Shown: piece after piece, positions 28,521 to 37,951 of the stretch
How positions within the stretch are numbered: position 1 is the stretch's first letter
Layout of the letters: every line of letters begins with the position of its first letter
Source of the DNA: Veronia nyctiphanis
GTDB lineage: Bacteria; Pseudomonadota; Gammaproteobacteria; Enterobacterales; Vibrionaceae
Direction of reading: 5' to 3'
Assembly (NCBI RefSeq): GCF_004116385.1
Contig: NZ_PEIB01000007.1
Location: 62,001-126,000, forward strand
DNA: 64,000 bases
Translations under genes and position numbers: made by a program
Notes under the pieces: generated by a model
Told to the model about the DNA's origin: nothing
Database searches by the model: none
The model's input: only the letters and a program-made list of their open reading frames with translations

Positions 28521-29897
28521 TCATGTCTGGGCTGATGCCTCTTTCATGTCTGACATTCTGCCGTAGACCTTCTTCTTCATTGCTTTCTGAAGCAGCGTGT
28601 AACTGATAGCAGCCTGCACAAATACGGTTGATACAGAAAGAAGCCATATCGTCGTGACCTCAAAGTTATCTTTTGAGACCAGATAGATAAGACACAGGCT
28701 AAATGTGCCTACACGAATAAAGGTGCTGGCGAGTGAGGGTAGGGTATTGCCAAAAGACTGAAACATACCTGAGGACGTCATCACAATCCCTGTTGGTACA
28801 AAGTTAAAGCCGATGAAGCTCAGGAAGGTTGCGGCGACGAGAATAACCTCTGGGTCGCTGCTGAAAGGCGTCAACATAATTTCGGGTGCAAAAATACAGG
28901 GCAGAGCTACCAGCGCCATCAAGGAGACTGTCATGACCATCGATATCTTGTAAGTCGCATGAACTCTCTCAAACTTTCCTGCAGCAAAGTTTTGTCCTGC
29001 AATTGCAGGCGTAGCAAATGCGATAGCCATTACAGGAAGGAAGAGTGACTGACTGATACGTGTACCTAAGCCAAACCCAGCCTGTTCGGCAGAGCCAAAT
29101 TGACTCAGCGCCCAATAGATCATCGCCATGTAGAAGAACGTCAGCATAAATTCACTGCCTGCCGGGACCCCGACTTTGAGTAAACTTCGCAAGACTGGCC
29201 AGTTGGGGCGCACTTTTGATAGCTGAAGAGTCAGTGTTTTCGGGTTGTTGTACAGGTAGCCAATGGCAAGTAAAAGGACAAGTAGCGCAGATACGGAGCT
29301 TGCTAGCGCAGCGCCACTCACCTCCATTTGCGGGAAGAGCCCTCCCGCACCAGTAATGAGCAAAGGAGACAGAATTGCATTGGTAATGATGCCAACAACC
29401 TGAATAGCCATGAAGGGTTTCACTAATCCAGCTCCACGCATACTGGCAGTAATAACAACAAGGATGAACTGGAGTGCGAGAGAGGGTAAGAACCAGTTGA
29501 AATATTGTGACGCCAAAATCTGTACCTCGGCTGTACTCGCGAGTGCATCAAGATAGGTTCCACCAAACGAGTATCCTAGGAGACAAATGATGATGGTTGA
29601 TGTGATGCCGTAAAACATGGCGTGGCTATAAACAGATTCTGCTTTTTCTCTGTCTTTCCGTCCCATTGCGTGTGCAACAAGTGTGGCACAGCCAACGTTC
29701 AGAATTTGCGTCAGTGCCATGTTAAAGAAAAACAGGTTTCCGGCTGCACTGACCCCTGCGAGAGCCGCATCTCCAAGTTGGCCGACGAAATATAGGTCGA
29801 TAAGGAAATAAAGTGTTTGTATCAGTAACCCAGTCGCAATAGGCACAGCCATACTGATGATATGCCTGTGTATCGGGCCAGTTGTAAGGTCTTGCAT
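28521..29897 (-). CDS. MATE-family efflux transporter
   Basis: 458 residues with 12 predicted membrane segments. It begins MQDLTTGPIHRHIISMAVPI, and family features include LIDLYFVGQLGDAALAGVSA and a repeat-like second half. MATE proteins export cationic drugs and metabolites in exchange for Na+ or H+. The gene is intact. It directly precedes the peptide-export locus on the same strand, but nothing ties it to that system functionally. Confidence 0.88.
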   Translation of the reverse strand: MQDLTTGPIHRHIISMAVPIATGLLIQTLYFLIDLYFVGQLGDAALAGVSAAGNLFFFNMALTQILNVGCATLVAHAMGRKDREKAESVYSHAMFYGITSTIIICLLGYSFGGTYLDALASTAEVQILASQYFNWFLPSLALQFILVVITASMRGAGLVKPFMAIQVVGIITNAILSPLLITGAGGLFPQMEVSGAALASSVSALLVLLLAIGYLYNNPKTLTLQLSKVRPNWPVLRSLLKVGVPAGSEFMLTFFYMAMIYWALSQFGSAEQAGFGLGTRISQSLFLPVMAIAFATPAIAGQNFAAGKFERVHATYKISMVMTVSLMALVALPCIFAPEIMLTPFSSDPEVILVAATFLSFIGFNFVPTGIVMTSSGMFQSFGNTLPSLASTFIRVGTFSLCLIYLVSKDNFEVTTIWLLSVSTVFVQAAISYTLLQKAMKKKVYGRMSDMKEASAQT

Positions 29898-30125
29898 CGG
29901 TTTTCCTAAAATGGGGAAGGGCGAGCAATGAGCTTGGCTCAGAGATGGTTGGTGAGGTTTAGAGATTCACCAAGGTGAAGAACACATGATCTGGCAAATA
30001 TTGATAGCTTGCAACATATCCTGTTGTGATATTGCGTGGGAGTCTACGAAATCATTTTAAGTTGAAGACAAAGTACCGCTGAACTTAATCAACGACACTT
30101 TGAGTTTCTTTGTCACGCTAATTAT

Positions 30126-30299
30126 TTAACCCCTGGAAGGACGGTATGGCCATGGACAAATTGGGAGAGGCCAAGTGGTCGTCACTTGTTGGGCTGGCTC
30201 AATAAAACCGAAGGCAATGAGAACATCAACCGGGAGTAAAGGAATCAGCCTACCTCCTGTAATTTCATCAGATTGCGCAATTGAAATTTCTTTCTTCAT
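30126..30299 (-). CDS. Double-glycine leader peptide precursor 1 (Pro/Trp-rich core)
   Basis: 57 residues. The 16-residue leader MKKEISIAQSDEITGG matches the other precursors in the locus. The 41-residue core is unlike theirs: hydrophobic at first (RLIPLLPVDVLIAFGF), then rich in Pro and Trp (WPLPICPWPYRPSRG). The ATG at 30299 has GAGGAAA upstream. It lies 70 bases after the end of fusion protein 1 and is the most distal gene of the cassette. It is a likely substrate of the neighbouring C39 exporters, cleaved after GG. The activity is unknown. Confidence 0.72.
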   Translation of the reverse strand: MKKEISIAQSDEITGGRLIPLLPVDVLIAFGFIEPAQQVTTTWPLPICPWPYRPSRG

Positions 30300-30369
30300 C
30301 AGTATTTCCTCATTAAAATCATTGTGTAAGTCATTGTTCGAGATGCAAACTGTCTTTGATATTTTTGGT

Positions 30370-32580
30370 TTAAAGCATACGAGTAAAGGCTTTGAAGAAA
30401 GGCTCAAACAGCCATTCGAAAAGAGAGACTTCAGGCCTCAAAATATCAGCATTGATGAGCATCCCAGTTTTGAAACCCTCGACGGGAAGCTGCTTCTTGC
30501 TGTTATTGGTATAAATTTCTATGTCTGCTTTGTAATAAAGAGAACGTCGGGGTAAGTCCACAATGAAGTCACTGTGTTTGTAAGTGGATGACGACATTTT
30601 GATGATTTTTCCCTGAAAGATACCGAATTCATCAACGGGAAAGGCATCAACCATGACGCTGACATCTTGCCCCACCTCTGTATTGTTGAGGATGTTGGTG
30701 GGAATGAAGATAACGGCGCGTTTCACAACTCCGTCGTCAATAGGAACAATTTCCATCACAGAGCGTCCATCAACAACCGTACTGTCACCCAATGAGACCT
30801 TGAGATTATTGACTGTGCCGTCACGTTCGGCATAGACATGGGTCGTCTGCTTTTCACTAATCTCAACCAGTTGTTTTTTAACCGCAGAGATTTTCATGGC
30901 TTCGTTGTTCAGCACAACTTCAATTTTATAATCAGACTTCTCTAACTCATTGTTAAGGCGCGCAATATCTGTTAGTAATGCGCTCTTACTCAACTCGTGA
31001 TTTGCCAGTTCTTTCTCGGCATTGATCAAATTCAGCTGTTCACTCTCATATTGCGCCAGTGTCGCCAGTTTTTTCAGGTGAAGATCCCTAATACGCATGA
31101 CGTGTTTTTTCATCAATGCGATGTGCTGCAACTGTTTATTGATGATTTTCTCCATGCTAATGCGTTGGGCTGATTTAGCCTGAATCTCGGTTTGTAGGGA
31201 TTGCGTATTTTTTTGATGATCTAAGCGAAGGTAGGCCATGTTTTTCTCCAACCTTTCGATATCTTCTTCCAGTTGCTGTGTCACCTTCCTTCCCAACGGT
31301 GAGCTACCGTCGATGCTTTGCGTAGCTTCAAGAGTAAAAAGCAGATCGCCTTTTTCCACGTTATCACCCTCCTGAACCCTGACATCAACCACTTGACCTG
31401 ACGAGGAAAGTTTCACATCGACTTTGTTCTCTTCTCCCAGTAAGTAACCAACCGCCGAATCGCTGGCTGTATAGTGGACATTAATCAGAATGAGGATTGC
31501 TGTGGCAAATACAGAGACAATGCAGTATGAGAAAAAACGCAGAATTGGCGGGGTTTCCACTCTGCCAGAAACGAATTTATCGAAATTACTTTTCATATCT
31601 TCCTCGACATGTTGAATATTCTGACGGCCATAGAAGGATTCAAGATCCAGCCAAAGTTGCCACTGCGTTACTCGGGCCGTCACTTTGTCCTGGAGGTCTG
31701 AATAAAGGATTTGGTTGAAGGGTCTCCTTTCAGCACACACAACGGATCGTTCACTTTGACCACAAAGCGAAGTGATATTGAGGTCAGCGTTTGGCCTGTT
31801 AATCAGAGAAAGTTGAGAACACACACTGAAGAAAGCTGCACTTTCGCTATGAGTATTGGCGAGTTCTTCAATCACCGCTGAGCCAATTACTTGTTTGGAA
31901 AATAGGTGAGTGTATTTGGCTTTTTTCTCTCCAAAGTTAATGTTGGACGACATCAGCATCATCAATTTTGATTCTGAGGCAATCAATGTAGCGAGCGTAA
32001 TTTCGATATCTGAATCTGTGTTACACAGGATATGAATGTTGTGTGCCGGCAGTAGCCTAGACACAACATCCTTCAGGAAAAAGCGGTTGATGTGATGCTT
32101 ACTATGACTGTCGAGAAGCAGAACAACCGTGCGATCTTCTGCAATGTGATTAACCAACGACAACATTATGCTCTGGAGACATCCAAAGGGATGGATGAAC
32201 ATGAAAATCTTACTTTCATTGTTTTCGAGAACACCTAGGGTTTGTACCTTATCAGCGTGCTTGAGTTGGTTTTTTAGCTTGCCAATACGTGTTTTTGGCA
32301 GTAACCGACGGCTCTGTTCACACTGAGCATGGAAACGGGAAAACTCCTGACTAAGTTCCGGTGCGTTGGACCGCTGATCTGGCATGATTAACACCAGATT
32401 CTCACTAAACTGACGCCTTGTTTTGCTGCTCTCGCGCTTAATCCGTTGCTTGATCGCGAAGACATATTTTAGGCAAACAGTTGGAAACAGACGAAAGAGT
32501 TGTAACCACACCGCGACACAGAAAGTGACCAGCTTCTGATGTTTTTCAAGCGTGACGTTAGCTGATGGCTCGCTCATCAT
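30370..32580 (-). CDS. HlyD-type membrane fusion protein with an LpxL-like N-terminal domain, copy 1
   Basis: 736 residues, far longer than usual peptide-export fusion proteins (about 400). Residues 1-340 resemble an LpxL/HtrB acyltransferase: an amphipathic start, RRQFSENLVLIMPD, the block FMFIHPFGCLQS (His130, Gln136) and WQLWLDLESFYG. The acyltransferase HX4D/E motif is not intact. A membrane segment (about 349-370) leads to a HlyD part with lipoyl-like halves (GQVVDVRVQEGDNVEKGDLL and AERDGTVNNLKVSLGD), a long coiled coil (about 420-590) and a C-terminal beta-barrel. It overlaps the exporter gene by 23 bases, and GGAGG precedes the start (32577 is also possible). Confidence 0.8.
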   Translation of the reverse strand: MMSEPSANVTLEKHQKLVTFCVAVWLQLFRLFPTVCLKYVFAIKQRIKRESSKTRRQFSENLVLIMPDQRSNAPELSQEFSRFHAQCEQSRRLLPKTRIGKLKNQLKHADKVQTLGVLENNESKIFMFIHPFGCLQSIMLSLVNHIAEDRTVVLLLDSHSKHHINRFFLKDVVSRLLPAHNIHILCNTDSDIEITLATLIASESKLMMLMSSNINFGEKKAKYTHLFSKQVIGSAVIEELANTHSESAAFFSVCSQLSLINRPNADLNITSLCGQSERSVVCAERRPFNQILYSDLQDKVTARVTQWQLWLDLESFYGRQNIQHVEEDMKSNFDKFVSGRVETPPILRFFSYCIVSVFATAILILINVHYTASDSAVGYLLGEENKVDVKLSSSGQVVDVRVQEGDNVEKGDLLFTLEATQSIDGSSPLGRKVTQQLEEDIERLEKNMAYLRLDHQKNTQSLQTEIQAKSAQRISMEKIINKQLQHIALMKKHVMRIRDLHLKKLATLAQYESEQLNLINAEKELANHELSKSALLTDIARLNNELEKSDYKIEVVLNNEAMKISAVKKQLVEISEKQTTHVYAERDGTVNNLKVSLGDSTVVDGRSVMEIVPIDDGVVKRAVIFIPTNILNNTEVGQDVSVMVDAFPVDEFGIFQGKIIKMSSSTYKHSDFIVDLPRRSLYYKADIEIYTNNSKKQLPVEGFKTGMLINADILRPEVSLFEWLFEPFFKAFTRML

Positions 32581-34729
32581 TGACCTCCAGGGATTTTAAT
32601 TTACGTAACCTGCCATTGTGAATGAGGTAGCTGGTGTCAAACCTGTCAACGATGGTTGTATCGTGGGTGATAACAATTAAGGTGCAGTGGACGTGCTTCA
32701 TCACATTGTTGACCAGTTTCTGTGATGTTTTTGCATCCAGATTTGATGTGAATTCATCTAGGATCAAGCATTGCGGGTTCTTATAAAGCGCCCGAGCAAT
32801 CAGTACACGCTGCTTTTGGCCCGCGGACAGGAAGCCGGAGTTTTCGGTCAGCAAGGTCTTATATTTGCTGGTCATTTGCTGGATATCATCGAAGATGAGG
32901 CTGAGTTTACAGACCCGGTCGAGTAAGCTGTAGTCTATGTCGTAGCTCGTAAGCGCGATATTTTCCTCAAGTGTGCCAGCAAAGATATAGTCATCCTGAG
33001 ACAGGGTTGAGAAGTTCGCACGCTGATTAATCAGGTTAATGTCGTTTGTATTTCCACCATTAATTGTTAAATCACCTGATGACTGTCGATGAAGCCCTGA
33101 GATGATGTTAGTCAGTGTGGTTTTTCCAGACCCAGTCTTCCCAACAATGCAGATTTTTTCACCGGGTTGAATCGACAAGTTAATACTGTTCAGTATTTTT
33201 CGGTTTGCACCTAAAGGTGTGAATTCTAGATTTTTCGTTGTAATAGCGAGTCCGGGCTCGGGGTTGCTGTCCATCAAGTGAACTTTCTTTTGATGGTTTC
33301 CTTTTGCCGATAAATCTGCATTATGTTCAACATATTCGATTTCAGAGTCTTCGCTGACAATGTCGTTCACACGCTCCAAGTGCACACCGATAGAATCTTT
33401 TAAGATCAGTGCTTCAATCAAGGAGATAAACTTCTCTGTAAACATGTTTTTGTACATGATGAAAGCGAAAAGTGTCCCGACACTCATTTCGCCTTGAATA
33501 ACGAAAAGGCCACCAGTAGTCACAATCAGCACAAGTTCACTATAGAGAAATAGTTGGCTCAGTGAGCCGATAGAAATATTGAGTTTTTGTCGTTTTAATG
33601 AAGCTGAAATAGCAGATGCGTACTGACTGCCCCACTGACTTTTTTTACTTTTTTCGTTTGAAAATGCTTTGACTGTTTTGACTGATTTTATGGTGTCTAT
33701 GGCTATCGAATCTGACTTTGCAGATTCGGTAACAGCGAGTTTCTCAGCATCGACCACTTTCGATTTTACCGCGAACTTGGCCAGTCCAAATAACACCATC
33801 ACGGCGGCAGATAATAAAGTGAGTGTAACATTGAAATAAAGCATGACACTCATTGTCAGTAAGACAATAATGCCAGAGGTTACAATGGTCAGCAAACCAT
33901 CAATCATAAAGCTGGTGATCATTTCAGAAGATTTTAAACGCGCCAGACAATCACCAGTTCTTCGCCGTTTAAAATATTCGATGGGGAGATAGACCATTTT
34001 TGAAAAAATACTGGTTCCAAGCTTTTCGACCAACCTGAATTTTAAATTATTTTTAGCGAGCTCATTAATATGGTTAAAGAGTATTTCATGAATGAAAATT
34101 GCGGCGAATACGGTTGATAACACATAGAGGAGATCGATATTTCCTCGATTGACTGCTTCATCAACGACTTTCTGAACATATAAGGGTGATAAGAGCGAAA
34201 TTAAGACTGTACAAAATGTCACTACAAGAATGAGGAATAGACTTTTACGAAACCCCGGCATCACTTTGGCTATATCAGAGAATGTAAGAGGAGTAATTTT
34301 ATCTTTGTCGACCAGCTTGCTGACATCGACATCTTTCTTGATGTCTGGGACGAGTTCAAGCGCATATCCTGATGCGTACTCTTTAAATTCACTGTGGGAA
34401 TACGTTCTTTTTCCTAATGCAGGGTCAAGAATAGTAATCAACTTTTCAGAAATAGACTCAAGTACCACAAAATGGTTGCTGCCCCAGTGAAGAATAGCAG
34501 GAAGTTCCAACTCTTCAGGGGTGGCCACATCGAACTTCACGGCAGATGTGTACATACCGATCAATTCGGCTGTTTCAGCTATTTGCCTGACTGAGACGCC
34601 ACTGTCGATCGATGTTGGGTTGAGCTTACGCAGTTGTGGTAGGCCAATATCTATCCCATATTTACAAGCAATCATTGCGAGGCAGGCATTACCGCACTCA
34701 GCATTTTCCGACTGAAAAATAACGTTCAT
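32558..34729 (-). CDS. Peptidase-containing ABC exporter (C39 domain), copy 1
   Basis: 723 residues. The N-terminal C39 peptidase (1-130) has all catalytic residues: Cys12 in ENAECGNACLAMI, His86 in WGSNHFVVLE and Asp102 in TILDPALG. This family removes double-glycine leaders during export. A six-helix transmembrane domain (about 165-440) and an ATPase domain (about 510-720) follow, with Walker A GKTGSGKTT, signature LSAGQKQR and Walker B CLILDEFTS. The ATG at 34729 has AAGAGAT upstream and gives a normal C39 start. It lies downstream of two peptide genes and overlaps the fusion-protein gene, and an outer-membrane TolC must be encoded elsewhere. Confidence 0.9.
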   Translation of the reverse strand: MNVIFQSENAECGNACLAMIACKYGIDIGLPQLRKLNPTSIDSGVSVRQIAETAELIGMYTSAVKFDVATPEELELPAILHWGSNHFVVLESISEKLITILDPALGKRTYSHSEFKEYASGYALELVPDIKKDVDVSKLVDKDKITPLTFSDIAKVMPGFRKSLFLILVVTFCTVLISLLSPLYVQKVVDEAVNRGNIDLLYVLSTVFAAIFIHEILFNHINELAKNNLKFRLVEKLGTSIFSKMVYLPIEYFKRRRTGDCLARLKSSEMITSFMIDGLLTIVTSGIIVLLTMSVMLYFNVTLTLLSAAVMVLFGLAKFAVKSKVVDAEKLAVTESAKSDSIAIDTIKSVKTVKAFSNEKSKKSQWGSQYASAISASLKRQKLNISIGSLSQLFLYSELVLIVTTGGLFVIQGEMSVGTLFAFIMYKNMFTEKFISLIEALILKDSIGVHLERVNDIVSEDSEIEYVEHNADLSAKGNHQKKVHLMDSNPEPGLAITTKNLEFTPLGANRKILNSINLSIQPGEKICIVGKTGSGKTTLTNIISGLHRQSSGDLTINGGNTNDINLINQRANFSTLSQDDYIFAGTLEENIALTSYDIDYSLLDRVCKLSLIFDDIQQMTSKYKTLLTENSGFLSAGQKQRVLIARALYKNPQCLILDEFTSNLDAKTSQKLVNNVMKHVHCTLIVITHDTTIVDRFDTSYLIHNGRLRKLKSLEVNDERAIS

Positions 34730-34778
34730 TACTAATATCTCTTGGTAGTTGGCCACTATCAAAGATGGTAAAAATAAT

Positions 34779-34802
34779 AAGGAGGCCGATATTGACCTCC
34801 TT
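34779..34802 (-). terminator. Hairpin between peptide genes and exporter 1
   Basis: AAGGAGG/CCTCCTT with an inner GG/CC-type pairing, followed by ATTATTTTT on the minus strand. It probably reduces read-through so that peptides are made in excess over the exporter. The second cassette has a hairpin in the same place (40201-40223). Confidence 0.6.
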
Positions 34803-34817
34803 AAATATTACTGACAC

Positions 34818-35006
34818 TTATGATGGCCTAAATGCACCTACAACTGAGCCTAGGGGACCTGCGACACCGCCTACTGCACCTACAAATCCACCAAGTGCGT
34901 TGAGGAAAGGCACCATTGCACCAAGGACTGTAAATAGACCGTCCCAAAACTCTTTTCCTCCGCCCATGATTTCATCGGCTTCATGACAAGTTATCTGTTG
35001 TTTCAT
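34818..35006 (-). CDS. Double-glycine precursor, alpha-type peptide, cassette 1
   Basis: 62 residues: leader MKQQITCHEADEIMGG (16) and a 46-residue core that is hydrophobic and glycine-rich (PFLNALGGFVGAVGG, then PLGSVVGAF). The GxxxG-like spacing suggests a membrane-inserting helix. It is homologous to the precursor at 40235-40420 (shared PFL.A.GGF pattern). It is transcribed after the beta-type peptide and before exporter 1. Class II microcin or two-peptide bacteriocin is the best analogy. No activity is shown. Confidence 0.8.
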   Translation of the reverse strand: MKQQITCHEADEIMGGGKEFWDGLFTVLGAMVPFLNALGGFVGAVGGVAGPLGSVVGAFRPS

Positions 35007-35078
35007 AATTTGTTTCCTTAATTACGTTTTTCAACGTAATCTGACAGCAAGAAAAATAAAAAGTAGATTTATATTTAA

Positions 35079-35258
35079 TTATTTTCTTTTATTACCTATT
35101 AGGTCCCAAATGGTAACGGCAAGACCAATACCTGCTGTAATTAGACCGATTCCTGCAGCAGCAGCACTTAGACCTGCACCAGCAATACCAATTATACCAA
35201 TTGCGATTGTGAATGGGTCCATTCCGCCGGTAACCTGATCAGCTTCTTTTTTATTCAT
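35079..35258 (-). CDS. Double-glycine precursor, beta-type peptide, cassette 1
   Basis: 59 residues as read: leader MNKKEADQVTGG, then a glycine/alanine-rich core (GAGLSAAAAGIGLITAGIGL) ending in basic residues. The other precursors have 16-residue leaders. Here a second ATG at 35271, closer to AGGAG, would give exactly 16 residues (MKKVMNKKEADQVTGG) if the A7 run were A6. A one-base insertion is therefore likely. The core is homologous to the precursor at 40885-41115. It is the first gene of cassette 1. Confidence 0.75.
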   Translation of the reverse strand: MNKKEADQVTGGMDPFTIAIGIIGIAGAGLSAAAAGIGLITAGIGLAVTIWDLIGNKRK

Positions 35259-35697
35259 AACTTTTTTTCATTGTGTTTCTCCTTTTTATATATGTGAATT
35301 ACTTTCCGAAATTTAAAATCGAAGTGATTAATTCAATATATTTTCATTGATGATTATGATGATGTAATTGTTTTATTTCTAATGTGAAACTCAATGCTGT
35401 TCCACTGACTGAATACAATATTATCTTTTAATTTATTTGTTAATGGCGTGATTGACAGTTGTGGAGCAATGTCAAATTTTTACCAATTATATTATCGAAT
35501 GAGGATTGTTAGTGATTTTTTGTATTAATCTGGCCTTTATTTTGCTGTGTTTTGAATATTTTTTTATTTTTTATTTTTTACGAAATATAAATTTCATTTT
35601 TATAAAAATTTATTTATTAATATTAATACATTGGTTTCAAAATAAATAAAACCCATTGTTGATTATTTTAATTGGAATTTAAATAAGTCTATGAAAT
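35259..35697. other. AT-rich region between the two peptide cassettes
   Basis: About 440 very AT-rich bases with no supported gene. It probably holds the promoter of cassette 1. Its composition contrasts with the neighbouring coding DNA, as in recently acquired or rarely selected DNA. Confidence 0.5.
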
Positions 35698-35727
35698 AAA
35701 AAAGCCTGCAGCATGCAGGCTTTTAAA
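35698..35727. terminator. Rho-independent terminator of cassette 2
   Basis: AAAAGCCTGCA/TGCAGGCTTTT surrounds a 3-base loop, 17 bases below the stop of fusion protein 2. It separates the two cassettes. Confidence 0.8.
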
Positions 35728-35743
35728 AAAGGACAAGTTTGAC

Positions 35744-37951
35744 TCAAAACATTCGGGTGAACGCTTTAAAGAAGGGTTCAAACAGCCATTCGAATAATGA
35801 TATCTCTGGCTGTAAAATATCTGCACTGATCAGCATTCCCGTTTTGAATCCTTGCATCGGAAGGCTTTTCTTGGCCTTGCTGGTGTAGATTTCGATGTCT
35901 GCTTTGTAGTAGAGCGACCCTCTGGGTAAGTCAACAACAAAGTCACTGTGCTTGAAGCTTGAGGACGACATTTTGACGATTTTGCCATTGAAGCTACCAA
36001 ATTCGTCAACAGGGAAGGCATCTACCATGACTCTGACATCTTGGCCTATCTCAGTATTGTTAAGAAAACTGGTAGGTATGAACAACACAGCATGTTTAAC
36101 CGAACCCTGTTCCTCAGGTGTAATTTCCATTATGGGGCGTCCGTCAACCACTACGGTGTCACCCAATGAGAGTTTAAGGTTATTGACGATGCCTGAGCGC
36201 TCAGCGTTTACAGTAACAAGACGATCTTCGTTAAGCTCTGCAAGTTGTTTTTGAATACCTGAAATCTTCATTTCTTCATTGTTAAGAACCAGTTGAAGCT
36301 TAAACTCACTTTTGGCCTTTTCATTTTTCAGACGCTCAATATCGGTGAGCAGCCCTTTGCGCCTGAATTCGTAGTTAGCCAATTCTTTTTCAGCGTTAAT
36401 GAGTTTGAGTTGTTCGCCTTCGTACTTTGCCTGCGGTGCAAGTTTTCTCTCATGAAGATCTTTTAGGCGATTAACTTGTTTGCGAAAAAGTCGTATGTGC
36501 TGATTTTGTTTGGCGATGATTTGATCAATGCTTTCAACCTGTTCGGTTTTGGCTGAGATATCTGAAGAAAGCAGTTTCCTATTCTGTTCGTGGTCAAGCT
36601 TGATGTATTCCATGTTTCTGTGCAGAGTTTCTATGTCTTGCCCCAGTTGTGCAGTAACAGTTTCACCAAGTGGTGAGTGCTTGTTGATTGAGCCGGATAC
36701 TTTAAGTTTGAAGAGTAAATCGCCCATTTCGACATAGTCGCCTTCCTCCACATTGAGGTTGACCACCTGACCAGTATTGGCAATTTTGATTTCGGCTTTG
36801 TTATCAGCACCAAGCAAGTAGCCAACAGCGGTATCACTTGCTGCGTAATTAACATTCACAAGCACCACGGCTGCGGTGAAGAATATCGATAAGACACCGT
36901 AGGAGAAAAAGCGAAGAATCGGTGGTGTTTCTACACGGCCAGTAATAAAAGAATCAAAGTTGGTTTTCATTTCCTGTTCTACCTCTTTGAGTTGTTTGCG
37001 GCCATAGAAGGATTCAATGTCGAGCCAAAGATGCCAACCGGTGATTTGGTTTACGACAGCATCCTGTAAGTCAGCATAGATTTCATTGCTCCAAGAATAA
37101 TCGGTATGGAAGCGCTGACTGGAGACTTTGGGCATCACTATCTTGGCTATCGAGAGCTGTTGTTTACTAGCTGTAAACAACGTCATGTTTGAATGAACGG
37201 TATAGACACTGTTACTTTCGCTTGTTTGATTGATCAGTGATTCTATCTTTTTAGAGGCAACAACTTTGCGGGAGAAGAGGTTGATGTAATTGCAGTCTTC
37301 TCCTTTTAGACAAAGTGTTGTCGGGAAAAAAATAGCGAGCTTTTTGTCCCCTTCGATCAGAGACGCGAGTTTTTCCTCAAGGGACGGGTCATCATTTCTT
37401 AGAACAAGCGTTTCGCCAGCAGGGTGAAGTGTTCTCAGTATGCCGTTTAGAATGACATTGCTGACGAAATGCCGACTGTATACATCCAGTATGATGACAG
37501 CCGTTCTGTCATTGGACACTCGGTTGACCAGGGAGAGCAAAATGCTCTGTAAGCAGCCAAACTGATGAATAGAAATGAACTGTACTTTCGCCTCGTCTCT
37601 GCACCATTCTGTCCCATTCTCGACACTGACTTCTGTCAGCATTTTTTTGATTGATCTCAGGCTGCTAAAAGGGAGCAGGCGTCGGCTTTTATCGATGCGA
37701 TAAATGTTTTTTGTAAATTCGTGGCTTTTCTCGGGCAGATCAGCCAGTAAATCTGGCATCAGAGCTGTGACATTATCTTTGAATACATCACCTAATTTGT
37801 TGCGGGTTCTTTTGCCGATCCAGAACGTTCGATAAATGCCTGCCAGTAAAAAGGTGGGCATTAATCTGAAGACACCCAACCAAAAACGAATACCAAATTC
37901 AGCCCACTGTTTGTGTTTAGCTGACGCGGCTTTGAGAGAGAGTTGACTCAT
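35744..37951 (-). CDS. HlyD-type membrane fusion protein with an LpxL-like N-terminal domain, copy 2
   Basis: 735 residues with the same organisation as copy 1. The N-terminal half has FWLGVFRLMP, RRLLPFSSLRS, the block FISIHQFGCLQS and WHLWLDIESFYG. A membrane segment then leads to the HlyD half, with GQVVNLNVEEGDYVEMGDLL, a coiled coil and AERSGIVNNLKLSLGD. The C-terminus SLFEWLFEPFFKAFTRM is almost identical in both copies. The H-X-FGCLQS block is conserved between copies although the rest of the N-terminal half diverges, so it is probably under selection. GGAGGGG precedes the start. It overlaps the end of exporter 2. Confidence 0.8.
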   Translation of the reverse strand: MSQLSLKAASAKHKQWAEFGIRFWLGVFRLMPTFLLAGIYRTFWIGKRTRNKLGDVFKDNVTALMPDLLADLPEKSHEFTKNIYRIDKSRRLLPFSSLRSIKKMLTEVSVENGTEWCRDEAKVQFISIHQFGCLQSILLSLVNRVSNDRTAVIILDVYSRHFVSNVILNGILRTLHPAGETLVLRNDDPSLEEKLASLIEGDKKLAIFFPTTLCLKGEDCNYINLFSRKVVASKKIESLINQTSESNSVYTVHSNMTLFTASKQQLSIAKIVMPKVSSQRFHTDYSWSNEIYADLQDAVVNQITGWHLWLDIESFYGRKQLKEVEQEMKTNFDSFITGRVETPPILRFFSYGVLSIFFTAAVVLVNVNYAASDTAVGYLLGADNKAEIKIANTGQVVNLNVEEGDYVEMGDLLFKLKVSGSINKHSPLGETVTAQLGQDIETLHRNMEYIKLDHEQNRKLLSSDISAKTEQVESIDQIIAKQNQHIRLFRKQVNRLKDLHERKLAPQAKYEGEQLKLINAEKELANYEFRRKGLLTDIERLKNEKAKSEFKLQLVLNNEEMKISGIQKQLAELNEDRLVTVNAERSGIVNNLKLSLGDTVVVDGRPIMEITPEEQGSVKHAVLFIPTSFLNNTEIGQDVRVMVDAFPVDEFGSFNGKIVKMSSSSFKHSDFVVDLPRGSLYYKADIEIYTSKAKKSLPMQGFKTGMLISADILQPEISLFEWLFEPFFKAFTRMF

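Noticed and set aside
30175-30555. Plus-strand open frame of 126 codons across the first peptide and the end of fusion protein 1
   Set aside because: It is antisense to two genes with strong independent support and has no known features.
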